64,000 nucleotides of DNA. It comes from Janthinobacterium sp. 344 (GTDB lineage Bacteria; Pseudomonadota; Gammaproteobacteria; Burkholderiales; Burkholderiaceae_D). A program made the position numbers and the translations under genes. The notes beneath the pieces were generated by a model, which searched no databases, was not told the origin of the DNA, and worked only from the letters and a program-made list of their open reading frames with translations. Positions 34,670 through 41,800 of the stretch are shown here, one piece after another; the first letter of the stretch is position 1; every line of letters begins with the position of its first letter. The DNA lies in assembly GCF_900112025.1 (NCBI RefSeq), contig NZ_FOKL01000007.1, positions 310,001-374,000 on the forward strand, given 5' to 3'.

Positions 34670-34714
34670 TTGTCACAATCCTGTCACGCCGCTGTCATAC
34701 GATGGGGGTAGTGT
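34670..34714 (+). promoter_or_regulatory. PhoB box and promoter of ppx
   Basis: Three direct heptamers TTGTCAC (34670), CTGTCAC (34681) and CTGTCAT (34692) recur with an 11-bp period, the classic PhoB-binding layout. TAGTGT at 34709-34714 lies 10 bp after the last repeat, the normal position of the -10 in PhoB-activated promoters that lack a -35. Confidence 0.8.
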
Positions 34715-34723
34715 GGTAGGATT

Positions 34724-34750
34724 TTTAAATCGTTTAAATCGTTTAAATGA
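34724..34750. repeat. Three 9-bp tandem repeats (TTTAAATCG) before ppx
   Basis: TTTAAATCG at 34724 and 34733 and TTTAAATGA at 34742. Each unit contains a TTTAAA palindrome. The stretch is strikingly AT-rich for this genome and falls in the 5' leader between the Pho promoter and ppx. Confidence 0.75.
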
Positions 34751-34822
34751 TTTATATAGTTTGCCAACTCAGTTTGACAAGTTTCAGTGGTTGGCATGGC
34801 AATGACAAGACAAGAGGTCAGT

Positions 34823-36280
34823 ATGTATGCAGCGGTGGACCTGGGGTCCAACAGTTTTCGTTTACACGTCGGCAAGCATGATGGCGACACCATCCGCGTC
34901 ATCAAGAGCGTGCGCGACCCGATCCGCCTGGCCGCGGGCCTGGACGCCAACGGCGACCTGACCGAGGCGGCCATGCAGGCGGCGCTGGCCTGCCTGCAGC
35001 GCTTTCGCGCCATCCTCGCCGGCTACGAGCTTGACGCCGTGCGCGTGGTGGCCACGTCGGCCATGCGCGTGGCGCGCAACGGCGCCGTCTTCCTGCCGCT
35101 GGCCGAGCAAGCCATCGGCTATCCGATCGAGATCATCTCGGGCGAGGAAGAGGGGCGTTTGATCTACATGGGCGTGGCCAATTCGCTGGCGATTCCCGGC
35201 GAACGCCGGCTGGTGATGGATATCGGCGGCGGCTCCACCGAATTGATACTGGGGCGTGGCCACGATATCGAAAGGGTCGAGTCGTTCAGCCTGGGCACCG
35301 TCAAGCAAAGCCTGTCGTTCTTCATCGGCGGGCGCATCGACGCGCCGTCGTTCGAGGCGGCCATCCTGTCGGCGCGCAGCCATTTCGAGGATGCGGCGCC
35401 GCCCTACCATCCGCAGTACTGGAAGACGGCGTACGGCTCGTCCGGCACCATCCGCACGATCGCCGACATCATCGCCCGCAACAAGCTCGGCGATGGCTTG
35501 CTGACGGGCGCCAGCCTCGACGCGCTGGCGCGGCGCTTCATCGAGCTCGGTCATACCAGCCGCATCGACATGCCCGGCCTGCGGCCCGACCGCGCCAGCA
35601 CCATCGTCGGCGGCCTGGCCATCCTGATCGGCCTGTTCCGCGAACTCGACATTCCCGCCATGACGCCGATCGAGGCGGGCCTGCGCATGGGCGTGATGTG
35701 GGACTTGTACCTGCGTTCGACCAAGCGCGACCGCCGCGAGCAGTCGGTGCAGGGCTGCATGGACAAATTCCATATCGACCAGCAGCGCGCCGGCAGGGTG
35801 GCCGAGCAGGCGCTGGCCATGTACGCGCAGCTCAAGCCGACGTCCGAGGCGCTGGTGAAATGCCTGCGCTGGAGCAGCCTGCTGCACGAGGTGGGACTGG
35901 CCGTGTCGCAGACGGGCTACCACAAGCATGCGGCCTACATCGTGGAAAATGCGGACCTGCCCGGCTTTACCACGCGCGAACAGAAGACCATGAGCCGCCT
36001 GATCCTGGCGCAAAAGGGCAATCTGCGCAAGATCGGCGAAGTGCTGTCCGACCCCGATTTCGCCAAGGCCGTGCTGGCGCTGCGCCTGTCCATCCTGCTC
36101 ATGCATGCGCGCATCGAGGCCGATTTCAGCGAACTGCGCCTGCGCATGAAGAGCCGCATCGAACTCGATATCAAGCGCGGCTGGGTGGCGCACCATCCCA
36201 CCGTATCGTTCTGGATCGAGAAGGAGCAGGAATTCTGGGATGAGGTCGGGGTCGATTTCACCATCCGCGCCAGTGCCTGA
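34823..36280 (+). CDS. ppx: Exopolyphosphatase / GppA phosphatase
   Basis: A 485-residue enzyme that removes terminal phosphates from polyphosphate (Ppx) or pppGpp (GppA). The ASKHA ATPase fold gives MYAAVDLGSNSFRLHVG (phosphate loop, residues 1-17), VVATSAMRVARN, EIISGEEEGRLIYMGV and VMDIGGGSTELILG. A C-terminal HD-like helical domain (about 310-480) includes LRWSSLLHEVGLAVSQTGYHKHAAYIV. I chose ATG 34823 because AAGAGG lies 5-6 bases before it and family members start MYAAVDLGSNS. The Pho box upstream supports a phosphate-starvation role. Confidence 0.92.
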   Translation: MYAAVDLGSNSFRLHVGKHDGDTIRVIKSVRDPIRLAAGLDANGDLTEAAMQAALACLQRFRAILAGYELDAVRVVATSAMRVARNGAVFLPLAEQAIGYPIEIISGEEEGRLIYMGVANSLAIPGERRLVMDIGGGSTELILGRGHDIERVESFSLGTVKQSLSFFIGGRIDAPSFEAAILSARSHFEDAAPPYHPQYWKTAYGSSGTIRTIADIIARNKLGDGLLTGASLDALARRFIELGHTSRIDMPGLRPDRASTIVGGLAILIGLFRELDIPAMTPIEAGLRMGVMWDLYLRSTKRDRREQSVQGCMDKFHIDQQRAGRVAEQALAMYAQLKPTSEALVKCLRWSSLLHEVGLAVSQTGYHKHAAYIVENADLPGFTTREQKTMSRLILAQKGNLRKIGEVLSDPDFAKAVLALRLSILLMHARIEADFSELRLRMKSRIELDIKRGWVAHHPTVSFWIEKEQEFWDEVGVDFTIRASA

Positions 36281-36373
36281 CTGGCCGTGCCATGCGCATG
36301 ACTTGATGTGCAGCAAGCAAGGTTTCAAAAAACAGTATATATTGTTTATATTATTTATTAGATTGGAAAATCC

Positions 36374-37069
36374 ATGACCAAAACCGTTCCTGCGAAAAAA
36401 GCCGACAGCGCGCCCGTATCGATGTTCCCTACCAGCGCATCGATCCATGCGGCGGCGGCCAAGGCCGCCCCGGCCGCCAAGCCTGCCGCGAAACCAGTGG
36501 CCAAGCCTGCCGCCAAGCCAGTGGCCAAGGCTGCTGTCAAGCCCGCCGCGAAGCCGGCGGCGGCCAAGGCTGCCGTGGCCAAGGTTGCCGTGGCCAAGCC
36601 AGTTGCTGCCAAGCCCGCCGTGGCGAAGGCGCCCGCCGCCAAGCCGGCGGCCAAGGCCGTCGTTGCCAAGCCTGTGGCCAAGCCGGCCGCCAAAGCCGCC
36701 GCCAAGCCGGCCGTCAAAGCCGTCGCCAAGCCGGCGGCCAAGCCAGCCGCGAAAGCCGCCGCCAAGCCAGTGGCCAAGGCCGCCGCCAAGCCTGCCGCCG
36801 TGAAGAAGGCGCCGGCCGCGAAGGTCGCCGCCGTCAAGGAAAAGGCCCGCAAGCCAAAGCTGGTGCGCGACAGCTTCACCATGCCGGAAGCGGAATATGA
36901 GGTGCTGGGCCAGGTCAAGAAGGCGTGCCTGAAGGCCGGCTTCGAGATCAAGAAAAGCGAATTGCTGCGCATCGGCGTGGCGCTGATCAGCCAGATCGAC
37001 CTGGCGACCCTGCAAAACGTGCTGGCCGGCCTGCCGCAGCTCAAGACCGGCCGCCCGAAGAAGGATTGA
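36374..37069 (+). CDS. Histone-H1-like Ala/Lys/Pro repeat protein with a conserved C-terminal domain
   Basis: A 231-residue very basic protein. Residues about 28-160 are imperfect repeats of AAKPVAKPAAK-type units, similar to AlgP, PhaM and histone-H1 tails, expected to bind DNA or polyanions. Residues about 165-231 are different: LVRDSFTMPEAEYEVLGQVKKACLKAGFEIKKSELLRIGVALI, a compact helical region with ribbon-helix-helix-like character, ending in a basic GRPKKD tail. It follows ppx by 93 bp. A link to polyphosphate or nucleoid organisation is inference from position and charge. Confidence 0.8.
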   Translation: MTKTVPAKKADSAPVSMFPTSASIHAAAAKAAPAAKPAAKPVAKPAAKPVAKAAVKPAAKPAAAKAAVAKVAVAKPVAAKPAVAKAPAAKPAAKAVVAKPVAKPAAKAAAKPAVKAVAKPAAKPAAKAAAKPVAKAAAKPAAVKKAPAAKVAAVKEKARKPKLVRDSFTMPEAEYEVLGQVKKACLKAGFEIKKSELLRIGVALISQIDLATLQNVLAGLPQLKTGRPKKD

Positions 37070-37110
37070 TGGCGCGGGCCGGATCAACACCCGCCCGGCC
37101 GTTCTGGTTT

Positions 37111-37140
37111 ACCATGGGGCCTGTGATAGATCCCCATGGT
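37111..37140. promoter_or_regulatory. Inverted repeat overlapping an upstream ATG of fdhD
   Basis: ACCATGGGG (37111-37119) and CCCCATGGT (37132-37140) are perfect 9-bp arms around 12 bases. The second arm contains the ATG at 37136. In mRNA it would fold over that codon, leaving the ATG at 37145 just outside. Could be an operator instead. Confidence 0.5.
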
Positions 37141-37144
37141 TGCC

Positions 37145-37963
37145 ATGTCTGAAGATACCTCCGCCGAACGCGCCGGCTTCATCGAGCGCGCCATCGTCCG
37201 CCACCGCGCGGGCGATGCCCTTTCCGCCATCGACCACGTCGCCGAGGAAATCCCCGTCGCGCTGGTCTTCAATGGCATTTCCCACGTCGTCATGATGGCC
37301 ACCCCGCGCGACCTGGAGGCGTTTGCCTACGGCTTCGCGCTGACGGAAGGCGTAGTCGGCTCCGCCGCCGCCATCTTCGACTGCGAAGTGTTTTTGCGCG
37401 CCGATTCCGCCGAAGTGGCGCTGACCATCGCGCAGGAGGATTTCGTGCGCCTGAAGGACCGGCGCCGCGCGCTGACGGGGCGCAGCGGCTGCGGCGTGTG
37501 CGGCATCGACAGCATCGAGATGCTCGACCTGCGGCCGCAGGCGCTGCCGCCTTCCCTGATCCACGTCGACCTGCCCGCCGCGCTGGCGCGCGCATCGGGC
37601 GACTTGCGCGAACACCAGGCGCTGATGCAGGCCACGGGCGGCGTGCACGCGGCCGCGTGGTGCACGCCCGACGGCGCCATCGTGCAGGTGTTCGAGGATA
37701 TCGGCCGCCATAACGGCCTGGACAAGCTGATTGGCCACCTGGCCTTGAACGGCGTCGACATGCGGCGCGGTTTTGTCTTTCTGTCGAGCCGCGGCAGCTA
37801 CGAGCTGGCGCGCAAGGCGGCGCGCATGGGCATCCCCTTGCTGGCGACGATCTCCGCCCCCAGTTCGCTGGCCATTTCCATCGCCACGCAGGCGGGCATG
37901 AAGCTGGTGGGCTTCTGCCGCCAGGATGCCTTCGTCGATTACACGCCCGGCATCACCGTGTAA
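37145..37963 (+). CDS. fdhD: Formate dehydrogenase accessory sulfurtransferase FdhD
   Basis: A 272-residue protein that moves sulfur from IscS to the Mo-bis-MGD cofactor, needed for formate dehydrogenase activity. The essential cysteines lie in RSGCGVCGIDSIE. Later motifs are MQATGGVHAAAWC, VFEDIGRHNGLDKLIGHL, FLSSRGSYELARKAARMGIPLLATISAPSSLAI and GFCRQDAFVDY. In-frame ATGs at 37136 and 37145 are both possible; neither has a good binding site, and 37136 is inside an inverted repeat. No formate dehydrogenase genes are within the window. Confidence 0.93.
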   Translation: MSEDTSAERAGFIERAIVRHRAGDALSAIDHVAEEIPVALVFNGISHVVMMATPRDLEAFAYGFALTEGVVGSAAAIFDCEVFLRADSAEVALTIAQEDFVRLKDRRRALTGRSGCGVCGIDSIEMLDLRPQALPPSLIHVDLPAALARASGDLREHQALMQATGGVHAAAWCTPDGAIVQVFEDIGRHNGLDKLIGHLALNGVDMRRGFVFLSSRGSYELARKAARMGIPLLATISAPSSLAISIATQAGMKLVGFCRQDAFVDYTPGITV

Positions 37964-38041
37964 GCGGCGCTGTCACCGACGGCGCCGGCGAGTGTGGTAA
38001 ATGCGCACGCTCTTCCCCTGGCATTGACTTGCGTCATGGAA

Positions 38042-38086
38042 ATGACATTCGGCTGTCATTTTCCTGACATATTAGACAAGTACGCT
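38042..38086 (+). promoter_or_regulatory. PhoB box and promoter of the olsB-like gene
   Basis: Heptamers ATGACAT (38042), CTGTCAT (38053) and CTGACAT (38064) repeat with an 11-bp period. TACGCT at 38081-38086 lies 10 bp after the box and can serve as the -10. The ATG of the acyltransferase is 30 bp further on. Confidence 0.75.
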
Positions 38087-38116
38087 GGAGTCGTCTTGAT
38101 CACAGGGGATGAAACC

Positions 38117-38881
38117 ATGCAAAACATAATCGCATCAAACGACGCCAAGGCCCGGCCAGTCCAACTGGTGCTGAGCCAGGCCAGCACGGCCGCCGAGTTG
38201 CGTGAAGTGCAGCGTCTGCGTTACAAGGTGTTTATCGAGACCATGGGATTGAGCTCGCTGGCCAATGCCGATGGCCTCGACAGCGATGAATTCGACGCGC
38301 ACTGCGACCACCTGATCGTGCGCGACGCCGACACCCTGAAAGTGGTGGGCACCTACCGCGTGCTCAGCGCGGCGAAGGCGGCCAAGATCGGCCGCCTGTA
38401 TTCGGAAAATGAATTCGACCTGAGCCGCCTGAACAACCTGCGCGGCCGCATGGTCGAAGCGGGCCGCGCCTGCATCCATCCCAAGTACCGGGGCGGCAGC
38501 GTGATCATGCTGCTGTGGTCCGGCCTGGCCGAATACATGCGCCGCGAGCGCTGCGACTACCTGGTCGGTTGCGCCAGCATCAGCCTGGCCGATGGCGGCC
38601 ACAATGCCGTCGCCGTCTACCAGGCGCTGGCCGAAAAGCACATGGCGCCAGCCGAATACCGCGTCACGCCGCACCTGCCGTTCCCCATCCACCAGGTGGA
38701 GGCGGCGCACAAGCCGCAAGTGCCGCCGCTGATCAAGGGCTACCTGCGCTCGGGCGCGTGGATTTGCGGCGAACCGGCCTGGGACCCTGATTTTGAAAGC
38801 GCCGACATGTTCATGATGATGCCGCTGGCGAATCTCGATGAACGCTATGCGCGCCATTACGGCGTCGTGCCGGGCAACTGA
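38117..38881 (+). CDS. olsB: OlsB-like GNAT N-acyltransferase (ornithine-lipid type)
   Basis: A 254-residue GNAT-fold enzyme of the COG3176 type, which transfers a 3-hydroxyacyl chain from ACP to the alpha-amine of ornithine, the first step of ornithine lipid synthesis. Visible: EVQRLRYKVFIETMGL, DHLIVRDADTLKVVGTYRVLS, FDLSRLNNLRGRMVEAGRACIHPKYRGGSVIMLLWSGLAEYM and YLVGCASISLADGG. The ATG at 38117 follows AGGGGATGAAACC. No OlsA partner is adjacent. Ornithine lipids replace phospholipids during phosphate starvation, which fits the Pho box directly upstream. An N-acyl-homoserine-type or other amino-acid acyltransferase is an alternative. Confidence 0.82.
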   Translation: MQNIIASNDAKARPVQLVLSQASTAAELREVQRLRYKVFIETMGLSSLANADGLDSDEFDAHCDHLIVRDADTLKVVGTYRVLSAAKAAKIGRLYSENEFDLSRLNNLRGRMVEAGRACIHPKYRGGSVIMLLWSGLAEYMRRERCDYLVGCASISLADGGHNAVAVYQALAEKHMAPAEYRVTPHLPFPIHQVEAAHKPQVPPLIKGYLRSGAWICGEPAWDPDFESADMFMMMPLANLDERYARHYGVVPGN

Positions 38882-38898
38882 CGCGCGCCGGCCTGGCA

Positions 38899-41800
38899 TC
38901 ATGCCCGCAGCGCGCCCACCAGCGCCTGCACGGCGCCGCGCAAGCCGCCATCGGCGCCATCGGGCGGCAGCAGGTCGAGCAGGAAACGCAGCGGCGCCAT
39001 GACGGCTTCCGGTTCGCCGATGCTGCCGTGGCGCCGCACGGCGTCGCGGTACAGCGCCAGGAAGGCGGCCAGCGCCTGGGCGTCGAAGGGCTGGCCGTGC
39101 GGCACCTGCCACAGTGCCGCCAGCAGGGCCGCGCGCACGGGGGCGCCGGCGTCGATGGCGCGGTGTTCGTCCGCGTGGCGCTGGCGCGCATAGGCGATGG
39201 CGTCGTGCAGCAAGTCGCCCAGTTGCGGGTGCAGGGCTTGCCAGGCGCTGTCGTCGCCATGCGCTGCCAGCAGCAGGGCGCCGGCCAGCACCTGAAAAAT
39301 CAGGTCGCAGTCGGCCACGCCGCTGCGCAGTCGCGCTTCTTCCAGCGCCGCCAGGCAGGCCGCGCTCATGGCGCGCAGTTCCGCCAGGCCCGCGCCGCCC
39401 GCGCGGCAGGCCAGCAATGCCTGCAAGGCCCAATATCTCCCCAGCAGCGCCAGGCGCTGCGCCGTCGGTGCCAGCGCCACCAGCAGGTCGATATGCCGTT
39501 TGCCATCCTGCAGCAGCTGGCGTCCCTGCACCGGGTCGCACGTGGCCGGCACCTCGATGCCGGCGCCCGCGTCCACGCCGCACAGGGCCGCGCCCTGGCG
39601 CATTTCCAGTTCGGCCCATTGCGCCAGCGCGCGCAGCGCCACCTTGCCGTCGGCCGCGCTGTGCGCCGCCCGGTAGTGCTCGATGGCGCGCAGGGTGTTG
39701 TCCAGGCCACCCAGGCCGGCCCGCGTGGCGGCCATGTTTTCGCGGATGTCGGCGCAGCCGAAGAAGCGCGTGCGCACGGCTTCCTCGATGCTGGCCAGCT
39801 TTTCCTCGATGGCCGCGCGGCGCGCCGCATCGGCGCCCGCCAGGCGCGCGTGCAGGGTTTCCAGGTCGGCCAGCAAATGGCCGTGATAGCGGTAGTCGGG
39901 CGCCTGCCACGGGCGGCTTTGCGTGTTCGGGAAGCGGTAATGGTCGTCGCCATACGCCTGGTAGGCGCCCCAGGTGTTCGAGGCGGGGAACTGCAGGTAC
40001 GCCGCCTCGCGCGCCAGGCGCACGGCGTCGCCGAAATATTCGCCGCTCAGCATGGCGTGATAAAAGCTGTGCGCGAAGATGCTGGCCGCCTGGTCGTCGA
40101 TGCGCCAGCCGGCCGCGATCACGGCCTGCGAGCCGATCGAAATGAAGGCGCTGGCCAGGCTGGCGGCCAGTTTCGACCACGGCGCGATGGCGTCCGGGCG
40201 CATGTCGCCCAGGTGGCAGCAATTGATGAAGACGAATTGCGGCACGCGTTTCAGCTTGCTCACCTGCGCCGCCGTCAGGCGCGTCTTCGGTCCCAGCACC
40301 AGTCCCGTATGGGCGATGCCGGGGCCGGCCACTTCGCCATGGCCGGCCAGGTGGATGGCGAAATAGCGCTCGTCGAACAGGTGCACCAGCACGCGCTGGG
40401 CCTGTGGCCGCAGCAGTTCGCGCACCTGGTAGCCGTAGGCGCCGAACATGCGCGCCACGTCCTGCGCCTCGGCCTGGGCGGCGGGCAGCTCGGGCAGGCC
40501 GGAGTCGGTGTCGCCGATCACCAGTACGTTGCTGCTGGGCGGACTGATGGCGGGCGGCTGTTCGCGCAGGCTGGCCAGCTGGCGCACCATGCCGATGCGC
40601 GTCGACAGGGGGCTTTCCTCGCCGTCCGCCTCGTCGCGCATCAGTTCCCACGGGTAGATGGCGGCGCTCTGGTCGACGGCCAGGATCAGGCCGCGCATCT
40701 CGGGAATGGCCGCCTTCAGGCCATTGGGCAGCATCAGTTCATATAGCGCGCGCGACAGGCCAGGCTGGTCGGTGGTGTTGTCGGTGGCGTCCATGATCAG
40801 GCCATCGACGGCCTGCCGCTGGTTCGGTTCTTCATCGACGCTGTTGTGCGCGCGGTCCGTCAGCAAGGTAAAGCGCAGCGCGCCGGACAGGTCGGCGGCG
40901 ACGATCTGCACGCGGCGCCAGCCATTGTCGCCGCTCAGGGCGGGCAGGATGCGCCGGTAGCCGCCAGGGCTGTGGCGGATGCGCCGCTCGAACGTGAAAC
41001 TGTCCTGGTAGCGCGCCTCGGCCATGATCTGTTCGATGGCCACGGCGGCGGCGATGGCGCGCGCCTCCGACTGCTCGTAGATGCCGATATGGCCGATGCG
41101 GCAGGCCATGCCCGCGTCTTCCAGGCGCCGGTTGGCGCTGCGCGCGCCATCGATCAGGGCGCGCGCGCACAGGGCGATGCTCAAGCCGCCATAGCCGGAA
41201 CCGGACAGCAGGCTGGCCACGCGCAAGCCATGCTCGCCCATCGCCGGTGCCGTCACGTGGCCGGCGGCGCGCACCTGCAGGCAGACGCACGCGTATTCCA
41301 GCAGGCCGCCGGCAAAGGCGCGCGCCAGTTCGCCCGGCGTCAGTTCGCCCAGCGGGCCCAGGCCGATGACGATGGCGCCGCCCGGGCGCCGCGCCGCGTC
41401 GGGTTGCAGCACCACCAGCGCGGAGTCGGGCCGCTGCGGGAAGCGCCCCAGCGCGTGGATTTCCTGCAGTTTGCCGGCCAGCAGCCGGTCGAGAAAGCTC
41501 ATGCTGCCGCGCAGCGATTCGTAGGCGTAGCAGCCGCTCATGACGGGGGCGTCGGCCGAGGCCATGCTGCCGTGGATGACGGAAATGCTCAGGCGCGGCG
41601 CATGGGGCTGCGGCGCGGTGACGGGGCGCGCGGCGCCGATGGCCGCGTCCAGCAATTCCTGCGGCTGCGGGTACAGCGGCGGCACGTCGGGCGTGTACGG
41701 ACGAAAGCGCGGCGGCACGCTGCCCGGCGCGTGCGGTGGCCGCTGTGGCAGGGCGCCGGCCTGGCCCGTGTCCAGCAGCTGGGCCATGTCGGCGTAGTAC

